The notes under the pieces: model-generated
Databases searched by the model: none
The model's input: only the letters and a program-made list of their open reading frames with translations
Told to the model about the DNA's origin: nothing
In this document: positions 1 to 7,975 of the stretch, one piece after another
How positions within the stretch are numbered: position 1 is the stretch's first letter
Layout: the number at the start of each line of letters is the position of its first letter
Made by a program: the position numbers and the translations under genes
From: DATARR01 sp036376245
GTDB lineage: Bacteria > Acidobacteriota > Thermoanaerobaculia > Multivoradales > UBA5704
NCBI GenBank assembly: GCA_036376245.1
Contig: DASVAS010000093.1
Coordinates: forward strand, 62,001-126,000
Direction of reading: 5' to 3'
DNA: 64,000 bases

Positions 1-637
1 GGTAGGGGGTGTCGGTCTCGACGAGGCAGCGGTCCGGCGGCAGGATGGGGATCACCTCCCGCACGTTGTCCGCCCTGGGGAAGGTGATCATCCCCGTGAA
101 TCCCAGGTAGAAGCCGTGATCGATCAGCTCCCGGGCCATCTCCAGCCCGCCCGCGAAGGAGTGGAAATCGGCCTGAAGATCCCGAAAGGCCTCCTCGCGG
201 ACGACCGCCAGCATCTCCTCGTTGCTGTCGCGGTTGTGGACCACCACCGGCACCCCGAGCTCGATCGCCAGCGCCCACTGTTCCCGCATCGCCCGGAACT
301 GGGCTTCGCGCGGCGAGTGGTCGTAGTAGAAGTCCAGCCCGCACTCCCCCACCGCCACCGCCTTGGGGTCCGCCATCAGGGACCGCAGCCGCTCGACGTC
401 CCCGTCCTTCCAGGAGGAGGCGTCATGGGGATGCGTGCCCAGTGAGCACCAAACGTCCGGGTGGCGGTGGCAGAAGGCGAGGATGTCCTCCGCCTCGTCC
501 AGCTTCGTGGCCGGGACGAGGAACCCCTTCACCCCCCGCTCCCGGGCCGCGTCGAGGGCGCGCTCGCGCTCCTCCGGCGGCAGGCTCTGGAGATGGCAGT
601 GGGAGTCGATCGGGCCGGTGAGATCGGGAGCGCTCAC
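1..637 (-). CDS. tatD: TatD family metal-dependent hydrolase (3' end cut by window edge)
   Basis: Cytosolic TIM-barrel metal-dependent hydrolase of the TatD DNase family; about 212 codons are in the window and the C-terminus lies beyond position 1. Read from the GTG at 637 it opens MSAPDLTGPIDSHCHLQ, giving the N-terminal metal-binding HxH. It continues with VGECGLDFYYD (metal-ligand Glu), VVVHNRDS (His), ADFHSFAG (His) and, at the edge, VETDTPYL (catalytic Asp). These motifs occur in family order and spacing. The GTG overlaps the metG stop codon (GTGA), so the two are translationally coupled; metG-tatD adjacency is common in bacteria. The family call is firm, but the physiological substrate cannot be read from sequence. 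Confidence 0.93.
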   Translation of the reverse strand, partial: MSAPDLTGPIDSHCHLQSLPPEERERALDAARERGVKGFLVPATKLDEAEDILAFCHRHPDVWCSLGTHPHDASSWKDGDVERLRSLMADPKAVAVGECGLDFYYDHSPREAQFRAMREQWALAIELGVPVVVHNRDSNEEMLAVVREEAFRDLQADFHSFAGGLEMARELIDHGFYLGFTGMITFPRADNVREVIPILPPDRCLVETDTPY

Positions 638-2574
638 TTGACGCGGGTGCCGTTGGGCACCGGGACCTCCGGATGCAGGAGGACCGGCTTGCCGTCGAGG
701 GAGGCGGCCAGCACCATGCCCTGGGATTCGACGCCCATGAGCTTGGCGGGCTGGAGGTTCGCCACCACCACGACCTGCTTGCCCACCAGGTCCTCGGGCT
801 TGTAGGCCAGGGCGATGCCCGCCACCAGGGTGCGGGTCGATCCTTCGCCCACGTCCACCGTCAGCTTCAGCAGCTTGTTCGACTTCGGCACGGGCTCGGC
901 GGCGTGGATGGTCCCCACCTTCAGCTCGGCCTGGAAGAACTGGTCGATCGAGACGAGGGGCTTTTCGGGCGCGGCGGCGGTCTCCATGTTCTTTTCTTTC
1001 TCCGACTGTCTTTCCGACTGGGCTTCGGCGAGATAGGCCTCCTTGTCGATCCGCGGGAACAGCGGCGCGGGCTCGGGCAGGAGGGCGTCCGTGGGCGTCG
1101 CGTACGGCCCGCCCCAGGTCATGGCGTCAAAGGTCTTCGGCGGCACGGGCATGCCGATGGCGGCCAGCACCTGCGGCGCCACCCGGGGCATGAACGGCAG
1201 CAGCCCCGTGGCCACGATCCGCACCGCCTCCAGCCCGTTCCAGAGAATGCGGGCGAGGCGCGGCGAAGGCCCTTCGGTCTTGATCACCTTCCACGGCTCC
1301 CGGGTCACCAGGTACTGGCTGGTCTCGTCCAGCAGCCGCCAGAGGCTCTCCAGGGCGCGGCTGAAGGCCAGGTCCTCCATGGCCTTGTGGTACTCCCGCA
1401 CGGTCTGCATCGCCACCGGGCCGAGCGGGTTGTCGCTGCAGATCTCCGGCGGCGTCATGCCGTTGAAGGCGTTGCGGGACAGGGTGACCAGACGGCTGAC
1501 CGTGTTCCCCAGGGTGTTCGCCAGGTCGCTGTTGTAGCGGTCCACGAACCCTTCGTCGGAGAAGTTGGCGTCCTGGCCGAAGACCATCTCTCGCAACAGG
1601 AAGTAGCGGACGTTGTCGCTGCCGAAGCGGTCGATCAGCTCGTCCGGGCGGACGATGTTGCCCGCCGACTTCGAGACCTTGCGGCCGTCGCGCTGCCACC
1701 AGCCATGCGCCCAGACCACGCTCGGCAGCGGCAGGCCGGCCGACATCAGGAAGGCCGGCCAGTAGACGGCGTGGAAGCGCAGGATGTCCTTGCCGATGAG
1801 ATGGAGCCGGACATCGCCCTCCTCCCAGAACTTCCGGTAGAGGCCGCCGTCCTCCGCCCCGAACCCCAGGGCGCTGATGTAGTTGGTCAGCGCGTCCAGC
1901 CAGACGTAGACGGCCTGGCCCGGGCGGTCCGGGAAGGGAATGCCCCACTCCAGGTTGGCCCGCGAGACCGACAGGTCGCGCAGGCCGGCCTCCACGAAGG
2001 AGCGGACCTCGTTGAGCCGGGTCTCCGGGCGGACGAACTCCGGATGCTTCTCATACCAGTCGAGGAGCGGCTGCTGGTACTTGGAGAGCCGGAAGAAGAT
2101 GTTCTCCTCCGATTTCCACTCCACCGGCGTGCCATGGACCGGACAGGACTTCTCCGGCCCCAGCTCCTTCTCGGTGTAGAAGGTCTCGCAGGGCGAGCAG
2201 TACCACCCCTCGTGGCGCGCGGTGTAGAGGTCCCCCGCCGCCTCGATGCGGCGGATGATCTCCCGCACTCCCTGGTGGTGCCGCGCCTCGGTCGTGCGGA
2301 TGAAGTCGTCGTAGGAGAACTCCAGGCGGTCCTTCAACTCGCGGTACTTGGCGACGATGCGGTCCGCCAGGACGATCGGCTCGATCCCCTCGTTGCGGGC
2401 GGCGCGCTCGATGTTCTGGCCGTGCTCGTCCGTGCCGGTGATGAAGTAGACCTCCCGCCCCGACATCCGCAGATAGCGCGCCAGGGTGTCGGCTACCGTG
2501 GTCGTGAAGATGTGCCCGATGTGGGGCAGCGCGTTCACGTAATAGATCGGGGTGGTGAGATAGAAAGTGCTCAT
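634..2574 (-). CDS. metG: Methionyl-tRNA synthetase with C-terminal tRNA-binding domain
   Basis: Charges tRNA-Met with methionine in the cytosol (EC 6.1.1.10). The 646-aa protein has the class I signature PHIGH at residues 17-21 and a KVSKS version of the KMSKS loop near residue 300. A zinc knuckle (CSPC followed by CPVH) lies around residues 130-150. After a charged linker rich in Glu/Lys, the last ~105 residues (from VSIDQFFQAELKVGTI) form an EMAPII/Trbp111-type OB-fold that binds tRNA and dimerises the enzyme. Length and layout match full-length bacterial MetRS. The ATG start is followed directly by the conserved FYLTTPIYYVN strand. The stop overlaps the tatD start. Confidence 0.97.
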   Translation of the reverse strand: MSTFYLTTPIYYVNALPHIGHIFTTTVADTLARYLRMSGREVYFITGTDEHGQNIERAARNEGIEPIVLADRIVAKYRELKDRLEFSYDDFIRTTEARHHQGVREIIRRIEAAGDLYTARHEGWYCSPCETFYTEKELGPEKSCPVHGTPVEWKSEENIFFRLSKYQQPLLDWYEKHPEFVRPETRLNEVRSFVEAGLRDLSVSRANLEWGIPFPDRPGQAVYVWLDALTNYISALGFGAEDGGLYRKFWEEGDVRLHLIGKDILRFHAVYWPAFLMSAGLPLPSVVWAHGWWQRDGRKVSKSAGNIVRPDELIDRFGSDNVRYFLLREMVFGQDANFSDEGFVDRYNSDLANTLGNTVSRLVTLSRNAFNGMTPPEICSDNPLGPVAMQTVREYHKAMEDLAFSRALESLWRLLDETSQYLVTREPWKVIKTEGPSPRLARILWNGLEAVRIVATGLLPFMPRVAPQVLAAIGMPVPPKTFDAMTWGGPYATPTDALLPEPAPLFPRIDKEAYLAEAQSERQSEKEKNMETAAAPEKPLVSIDQFFQAELKVGTIHAAEPVPKSNKLLKLTVDVGEGSTRTLVAGIALAYKPEDLVGKQVVVVANLQPAKLMGVESQGMVLAASLDGKPVLLHPEVPVPNGTRVK

Positions 2575-2590
2575 GGGACGGCGGATTGTA

Positions 2591-3475
2591 TCAGGCCCCG
2601 GGGACCAGCTCTTCCGGCGTGAACCGGTAGTGCGCGCCGCAGAAGGCGCAGTCGGCGCCGATGGTGCCGTCGTCCTCCCGCAGGTAGTCGCGGTCCTCCG
2701 CCGGCAACAGGGTCAGGTGATGGAGGAGCCGGTCCCGGTTGCACCGGCAGCGGTAGCGGAGCGGACGCTCCTCCTTGACCTCGCGGTCGAAGCCCGCAAG
2801 GACGTGCTCCACCACGTGGTCGGCGCCCCCCTCCTCCAGGAGGTGGCTGACGCCGCGGATCTTCGCGATGTTCTCCTCCAGACGGGCGATGGCGTCCTCG
2901 GGAGCGCCGGGCAGCACTTCGACCACCATGCCGCCGGCGGCCACCACGCCGCTGGGCTTGCCGAGCACTCCCAGGAGCACGGCGGACGGGGTCTGCTCGC
3001 TCTGGCGGAGGTAATAGGCGACGTCCTCGCCGATCTCGCCGCTCACCAGCTCGACCTGGCTCTGGTAGCTGTTGCCCCCCTCGTACTCGCGCAGCACCCG
3101 GAGGTAGCCCTTGCCCACCGCGCGGCCCACGCCCAGCTTGCCGCCCGGCCAGTCGGGGACCTGGACCTGGGCGTCCCCCACCATGCCCCGCAGGTTGCCC
3201 GCGTCGTCCGCCTCGGCGATGACGCGGAGCAGCGGGCCGTTGCCCCGCACCTCCAGCATCAGGCGGCTGGGGGTCTTGGCGGACAGGCGCTGCAACAGGG
3301 CCGCGCCGGCGAGGCAGCGGCCGAGGGCGGCGGCGGGCACCGGCCAGAGGTCGAAGCGGTCCCGCACCTCTTCCATCACGTCCGTGATATCGGCAACCGC
3401 CCAGCGGAAGGCTCCCTTCCCAGCCAGCCCCAGCTCGAGCCTCCCCTGTGCGGCCATGGATGTTTCGTTCACCAT
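2591..3475 (-). CDS. hslO: Redox-regulated chaperone Hsp33
   Basis: Cytosolic holdase chaperone activated by oxidation. The 294-aa product carries the zinc/redox switch at its C-terminus: Cys243 and Cys245 (CRC), then Cys276 and Cys279 (CAFC), i.e. CxC-x30-CxxC as in the family. The N-terminal domain includes the typical LLQRLSAKTPSRLMLEVRGNG and LVSGEIGEDVAYYLRQSEQ segments. I start at ATG 3475, which has a GGAG about 6 bases upstream, and not at an upstream in-frame codon that would add 14 low-quality residues. It lies 16 bp upstream of metG on the same strand. Its regulation is not visible in sequence. Confidence 0.95.
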   Translation of the reverse strand: MVNETSMAAQGRLELGLAGKGAFRWAVADITDVMEEVRDRFDLWPVPAAALGRCLAGAALLQRLSAKTPSRLMLEVRGNGPLLRVIAEADDAGNLRGMVGDAQVQVPDWPGGKLGVGRAVGKGYLRVLREYEGGNSYQSQVELVSGEIGEDVAYYLRQSEQTPSAVLLGVLGKPSGVVAAGGMVVEVLPGAPEDAIARLEENIAKIRGVSHLLEEGGADHVVEHVLAGFDREVKEERPLRYRCRCNRDRLLHHLTLLPAEDRDYLREDDGTIGADCAFCGAHYRFTPEELVPGA

Positions 3476-3541
3476 CGTTCTCCAATCCAAACGCAAGGGG
3501 TGGGGACTCGGCCCCACCCCCGCAAGATCCCGATCAGAAAT

Positions 3542-4801
3542 TTATTGGCCCGCGGCTGCCAGAGCGGCGCGGTAGACGTCGCGCCAGGGAACCCCGCCGG
3601 CGAGCGCCAGCCGGCGGCAGTCCTCGAATTCAGGTGCCGCGGCGAGGGGCCGGCCGTCGAGGCGGGCGCGCTTGATCCTCACCCTGCCAAACGTGGTTTG
3701 TACCTCCAGAATTTCCCGCTCCGCTTCGAAGCGGGAGGCCGCGTGGTAGCGGCAGCCGAGGGAGCCGGACTCGGTGAGGAGGACGCCCGCCAGCCCCTCG
3801 AGCTGGGGACGGCGGCAGAGCAGGGTGACCAGGGTGCCGGGACGGTTCTTCTTCATCTGCACCGGGGTGAAGTAGACGTCCAGGGCGCCGGCTTCCAGGA
3901 GGCGCTCCATGAGGAAGCCGAAGCCCTCGCCGGAGAGGTCGTCGATCTCGGTCTCGACCACCATCACCTCGTTGCGCGCCGCCTGAGCGCGCCCGCGCAG
4001 CAATCGCAGGGCGTTGGGGTGGGTCGGCAGGTCCTTCTTGCCCAGGCCGTAACCCACGCCGTCCAGGATCATGGCCGGCAGCTCCACGTACTCGTCCACC
4101 AGCTCGGCCAGGATCACCGCGCCGGTGGGGGTGGTCAGCTCGCCGCCCGGGCCGCCGAAGATGGGGACGCCCCGCAGGAGCTCGGCTGTGGCGGGCGCCG
4201 GAATGGAGACCTCGCCGTGGGCCATCCTCACCCGCCCGCTCCCCACGTTGACGGGACCGCAGGTGATCCGCTCCGGCGCCAGGTGCTCGACCGCCGCGGC
4301 GGCCCCCACGAGATCGACGATCGAGTCGATGGCGCCCACCTCGTGGAAGTGGACCCGCTCGACCGGCATGCCGTGCGCCTTGGCCTCCGCCTCCCCCAGC
4401 CGCTCGAACAGCCGCACCGCGCGCTCCTTCACCGGGACGGAGAGGTCGCTTCCCAAGATCATCCCGCGGATCTCGGCGAGACCCCGGGTATGGCCATGAT
4501 CATGATGGTGGTGGTGATGATGGTGATGATGCCCATGATCGTGATCATGGTGGTGATGATGATCGTGAGAGTGCTCCTCCGGGTCCGGCCCCTCGATCGG
4601 ACGGCCGTTCTCGAGGACGCGGAAGCGGGTGCCCGTGAATCCGCCGCGTTGGGCCTTGCGGCTCTCGACGGAGATCCCGGACAGGCGGAGCCGGGCCACC
4701 ATCTCCGTCAGAATTTCCGTGGGCATCCCCAAATCCAGGCAGGCGCCGAGGAACATGTCCCCGGCGATGCCGCTGCTGCAATCCAGGTGGTAGGTCGCCA
4801 T
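3542..4801 (-). CDS. larC: LarC-type nickel-pincer cofactor biosynthesis protein (DUF111) with His-rich insert
   Basis: LarC inserts nickel into the pyridinium-type dinucleotide cofactor of lactate racemase and related enzymes. The 419-aa protein starts at ATG 4801 (MATYHLDCSSGIAGDMFLGA, the conserved N-terminus). It has the C-terminal ETEIDDLSGEGFGFLMERL and VQMKKNRPGTLVTLL signatures. Residues 77-104 are nearly all His/Asp, a long nickel-buffering stretch. Some lactobacilli split larC into two frames joined by frameshifting; here it is one continuous frame. No larB, larE or lactate racemase gene is nearby, so the client enzyme is unknown. RadC is just upstream on the same strand. Confidence 0.9.
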   Translation of the reverse strand: MATYHLDCSSGIAGDMFLGACLDLGMPTEILTEMVARLRLSGISVESRKAQRGGFTGTRFRVLENGRPIEGPDPEEHSHDHHHHHDHDHGHHHHHHHHHHDHGHTRGLAEIRGMILGSDLSVPVKERAVRLFERLGEAEAKAHGMPVERVHFHEVGAIDSIVDLVGAAAAVEHLAPERITCGPVNVGSGRVRMAHGEVSIPAPATAELLRGVPIFGGPGGELTTPTGAVILAELVDEYVELPAMILDGVGYGLGKKDLPTHPNALRLLRGRAQAARNEVMVVETEIDDLSGEGFGFLMERLLEAGALDVYFTPVQMKKNRPGTLVTLLCRRPQLEGLAGVLLTESGSLGCRYHAASRFEAEREILEVQTTFGRVRIKRARLDGRPLAAAPEFEDCRRLALAGGVPWRDVYRAALAAAGQ

Positions 4802-4812
4802 GGCCGGCAAGG

Positions 4813-5502
4813 CTACCACGCGCCTCCAGCCCTCTCCTTGATCGAAGCCCACCGGCCCTGGCGTCCCAGGATGACGTGGTCCACCAGCCGCACGCCCACG
4901 ATCTCCGCCGCCTCCGCCATCCTCCTGGTGAAGAGGAGGTCCTCGGCGCTGGGCGACGGATCGCCGCTCGGATGGGTGTGGAAGAGGTAGACCGACACCG
5001 CGCCCCGCTGGAGGCACTCCCGGAGGATCTCCCGCGGCTCCACCGACATGCGGATCAGGGTGCCGCGGAACATCTCTTTCTCTCCCAGCAGGAGATGGCG
5101 GGCGTCCAGGAAGAGGGCTCCCATGACCTCCTGATCGCTGGTGTGATAGCGGAGGGCGAGGTAGCGGGCCACGTCCACGGGCCGGGAGAGGGGCTCGCGG
5201 TCCAGGAACTGCTCGCGGGCGAGGCGCCGCCCCATTTCCACGGCCGCCAGCAGGGTCGCGGCCTTGGCCGGACCGACGCCGGCCCGCCGCAGCGAGTGGG
5301 GCGTGGCGGTGAGGAGGCCGGCGAGGCCGCCGTTCTCGCGCAGCAGGTCCATCGACAGTTGCAGGACCGACACCCCGGTCCTCCCGGTGCGCAGCAGGAC
5401 GGCCAGCAGCTCCGAGTCGGAGAGGGAAGCTCCGCCCTGTTTGAGCAGGCGCTCGCGGGGGCGCTCCCCTTCCGGCAGCTCGCGGATCAGATAATCGGCC
5501 AT
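4813..5502 (-). CDS. radC: RadC family JAB/MPN-domain protein
   Basis: Cytosolic protein of the RadC family, historically linked to DNA repair but of uncertain function. The 229-aa product has an N-terminal helix-hairpin-helix-like part (LSDSELLAVLLRTGR...GVGPAKAATLLAAVEMGRRL) and a C-terminal JAB/JAMM metallopeptidase fold. The metal motif HTHPSGDPSPSAED spans residues 175-188, with His175, His177 and Asp188 as expected zinc ligands. The start ATG 5502 lies inside the last codons of the sirtuin gene, a 16-bp overlap, suggesting coupled translation. Length and motif are normal for the family. Confidence 0.93.
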   Translation of the reverse strand: MADYLIRELPEGERPRERLLKQGGASLSDSELLAVLLRTGRTGVSVLQLSMDLLRENGGLAGLLTATPHSLRRAGVGPAKAATLLAAVEMGRRLAREQFLDREPLSRPVDVARYLALRYHTSDQEVMGALFLDARHLLLGEKEMFRGTLIRMSVEPREILRECLQRGAVSVYLFHTHPSGDPSPSAEDLLFTRRMAEAAEIVGVRLVDHVILGRQGRWASIKERAGGAW

Positions 5503-6251
5503 CGGCAGCTTTCCATGGCGTCCACCAGGGCCGGCAGGGCCTCCCCCGCTGGAGCCGCCAGCCGCAGATCCATGAAGCCCGAGAACGGCGTGGGCTCCGG
5601 ATTGACCTCGATCAGGCAGGCGCCCGCCTGGTGCGCCAGCTCGATCAGGCCGGCCGCCGGGTAGATGGTCCCGGAGGTCCCCACCGAGATGAAGAGATCG
5701 CAGAACGTCGCCTCCTCGTAGGCGCGCACCAGGACCGCCTCGGGCAGCGACTCGCCGAACCAGACCACGCCGGGCCGGAACTTCCCGCCGCAGGAGCAGA
5801 CCGGCGGCTGCTCCGCCGACTCGGCGATGGCCTCCCCCATGTCCCGCGTCTCGCCGCAGCGGTCGCAGAAGGCCCGCGTGATGGTGCCGTGCAGCTCCAG
5901 CAGATTCCGGCTGCCCGCGCGCTGATGGAGGCCGTCGACGTTCTGGGTGACGCAGGTCATGGACGGGAAGATCGTCTCCAGCCGCGCGACGGCGTAATGG
6001 GCGGGATTGGGCGCGGCCTCCGACGCCTTGCCGTACCGCCAGGCGTACCATCGCCAGACCTTCCCGGGGTCGGCCTGGAAGGCCTGCGGCGTGGCCAGCT
6101 CCTCGGGGCGCATCCTCTCCCAGAGGCCGCCCGCGCCCCGGAACGTGTCGAGGCCGCTCTCCCGGGACACGCCGGCGCCAGAGAACACAACGATGCGAGC
6201 GGCCTCCTGCACCCGCTCCCTTATCGGATCGGAAAGCTCCAGTGAATCCAT
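5487..6251 (-). CDS. cobB: NAD-dependent protein deacylase of the sirtuin family
   Basis: Removes acyl groups from lysines using NAD+. The 254-aa protein has the Rossmann NAD-binding motif GAGVSRESGLDTFRG and the TQNVDGLHQRAGS loop. The catalytic His is in LELHG, and a zinc site is formed by CDRC followed by CSCGG. The motif FGESLPE is also typical. The ATG at 6251 is preceded by a very strong AAGGAGGAGG; an in-frame GTG 18 bases earlier would put that ribosome site inside the gene, so I reject it. The gene diverges from speB, with start codons 82 bp apart. Confidence 0.94.
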   Translation of the reverse strand: MDSLELSDPIRERVQEAARIVVFSGAGVSRESGLDTFRGAGGLWERMRPEELATPQAFQADPGKVWRWYAWRYGKASEAAPNPAHYAVARLETIFPSMTCVTQNVDGLHQRAGSRNLLELHGTITRAFCDRCGETRDMGEAIAESAEQPPVCSCGGKFRPGVVWFGESLPEAVLVRAYEEATFCDLFISVGTSGTIYPAAGLIELAHQAGACLIEVNPEPTPFSGFMDLRLAAPAGEALPALVDAMESCRWPII

Positions 6252-6294
6252 CCTCCTCCTTCCCGCCACTGTTGGCGGATCGCGGCGGATCGCG

Positions 6295-6324
6295 TTGACA
6301 CCGCGAGACTCATGCTGCTACAAA
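6295..6324 (+). promoter_or_regulatory. Sigma-70-like promoter of speB
   Basis: A perfect -35 hexamer TTGACA (6295-6300) and a -10-like TACAAA (6319-6324) are separated by 18 bp. Transcription would begin near 6331-6332, two or three bases before the speB ATG at 6334. No Shine-Dalgarno sequence precedes that ATG, which fits a leaderless mRNA. Confidence 0.6.
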
Positions 6325-6333
6325 CGGCGCCCC

Positions 6334-7218
6334 ATGCCCTATCTACCGAACAACTTCGGCCTCCTGGAGGCGGACGACAGCGACTACGAGACCAGCCGCG
6401 CCGCTGTCCTCCCCGTCCCCTTCGAGCGCACGACCTCGTACGGCAAGGGCACCACGGCCGGCCCCGCCGCCATCCTCCGCGCCTCGCAGTCCATGGAGCT
6501 GTACGACGAGGAGCTGGACGGCGAGCCCTACAGGCTGGGGATCGCCACCCTGCCGCCGTTCCTCCCCGAGCCCTTCGACATGGGTGAAGCCATGGCGGAG
6601 CTCCAGGACGCCTGCAAGGTCCACATGGAAAAGGGCAAGTTCCTGGTGACCCTGGGAGGCGAGCATAGCCTGAGCCAGGCTCCCGTCAAGGCCGCCCACG
6701 AGGTCTTCGGCGAAATCGGGGTCGTGCAGTTCGACGCCCACACCGACCTGCGGGAGGAATTCGAGGGCACTCCCTACAGCCACGCCAGCGTCATGAAGCG
6801 GGTCGTGGATGCCGGGATCCCCACCCTGGCGGTGGGCATCCGCTCGCTCTCCACGCCCGAGGCGCGGCTGGTCAAGGAGCGCAACCTGCCGGTGATCTGG
6901 GGGCATCAGCTCGACCGCGCCGAGGAGCTGTTCCCGAAGATGCTGGCCGCCCTGCCGGAGCGGATCTACCTCACCTTCGACATCGACTACTTCGATCCGT
7001 CGCTGGTCCCCGCCACCGGCACCCCGGAGCCGGGCGGCGGCCACTGGTATCCCACCCTGCGCCTGCTCCGCCATCTCTTCCAGACCAAGACGGTCGTCTC
7101 CATGGACCTGATCGAGCTGGCGCCGGTCGGCGGCCATCCCGCGAGCGATTTCCTGGCCGCGAAGCTGGTCTACAAGTGCCTGGGCTATCTCTGGGAGAGG
7201 GAAGGCCGGTCCGGATAG
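6334..7218 (+). CDS. speB: Agmatinase / arginase family ureohydrolase
   Basis: Hydrolyses agmatine to putrescine and urea, or a related guanidino substrate, using two Mn2+ ions. The 294-aa protein has the three family metal motifs: LGGEHSLS, VVQFDAHTDLR and LTFDIDYFDPSLVP, plus the C-terminal MDLIELAP. The agmatinase-type N-terminus (YETSRAAVLPVPFERTTSYGKGT) also resembles bacterial SpeB. I chose ATG 6334 because it begins the conserved region and a good promoter ends just before it. An upstream in-frame extension lacks support. The gene converges on the SDR gene with one base between stop codons. Agmatine is the likeliest substrate but this is inferred from the family. Confidence 0.9.
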   Translation: MPYLPNNFGLLEADDSDYETSRAAVLPVPFERTTSYGKGTTAGPAAILRASQSMELYDEELDGEPYRLGIATLPPFLPEPFDMGEAMAELQDACKVHMEKGKFLVTLGGEHSLSQAPVKAAHEVFGEIGVVQFDAHTDLREEFEGTPYSHASVMKRVVDAGIPTLAVGIRSLSTPEARLVKERNLPVIWGHQLDRAEELFPKMLAALPERIYLTFDIDYFDPSLVPATGTPEPGGGHWYPTLRLLRHLFQTKTVVSMDLIELAPVGGHPASDFLAAKLVYKCLGYLWEREGRSG

Positions 7219-7219
7219 G

Positions 7220-7975
7220 CTAGCCGATAAGCACGCTCCCGCCGTTGACGTTCAGGATCTCCCCCGTGATGTGGCGCGCGAGAGGGGACGCCAGGAAGAC
7301 CACCGGCGCGGCGATGTCCTCCGGGGTGGCGATGCGGTGGAGCGGGATCGAAGCGACGACCTGTTCGCGGTACGAACCTGAAAGAGTCTCCGAAGTCATA
7401 TCTGTATCCACCCATCCCGGCGCCACGGCGTTGACCCGGATCTCGGGAGCCAGCTCGGAAGACCATGACTTGGTGGCGGAGATCAGCGCCCCTTTGCTGG
7501 CCGCGTAGGCGCTGTAGTAGGCCTCGCCCCGCTGCCCCGCCGTGGAGCTGATGTTGACGATCGAGGCGTCCTCCGCTCCCACGAGGAGGGGGATGGCGTA
7601 GCGGGCGCAGAGGAACGGGCCTATCACGTTGACGGCGAGGGTCGCCTGCAGCCGCTCCGGCTGGAGCTGCGCCAGGGGATCGTGGACCCAGACGCCGGCG
7701 TTGTTGACCAGACAGTCGAGCCCGCCCCAGCGAGCCTCGACAGCATCGAAGAGCAGCTCCACCTGCGTGCCGTCCGTCACGTCGCAGCGGAACACGAAGT
7801 GCGGCGCGTCGGATATCCGGCGCAGCTCCTGGAGGGTCGCGCCGGCCTGGCTGTCGCTGGCCAGGTACTGCACGAGCACCGAGGCGCCGGCCCGGGCGAA
7901 CAGGCGGCAGCACGCGGCGCCGATGCCGCGGCTGCCACCGGTCACCAGGACCCGGCGTCCCCGGAGGTCGATCAA
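7220..7975 (-). CDS. Short-chain dehydrogenase/reductase, FabG/PhaB-like
   Basis: NAD(P)-dependent oxidoreductase of 251 aa. It has the cofactor motif TGGSRGIG near residue 13, the NNAG motif, the catalytic Ser in NISSTAGQ and the active-site YSAYAASKG. The C-terminus INVNGGSVL-type ending is typical of FabG-like reductases. The only sensible start is a TTG at 7975 that overlaps the stop of the upstream thiolase (TTGA), so the pair is coupled. A thiolase plus 3-ketoacyl-CoA reductase pair fits acetoacetyl-CoA formation and reduction (fatty acid or polyhydroxyalkanoate metabolism), but no PHA synthase is present here, so the pathway is an inference. Confidence 0.88.
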   Translation of the reverse strand: MIDLRGRRVLVTGGSRGIGAACCRLFARAGASVLVQYLASDSQAGATLQELRRISDAPHFVFRCDVTDGTQVELLFDAVEARWGGLDCLVNNAGVWVHDPLAQLQPERLQATLAVNVIGPFLCARYAIPLLVGAEDASIVNISSTAGQRGEAYYSAYAASKGALISATKSWSSELAPEIRVNAVAPGWVDTDMTSETLSGSYREQVVASIPLHRIATPEDIAAPVVFLASPLARHITGEILNVNGGSVLIG

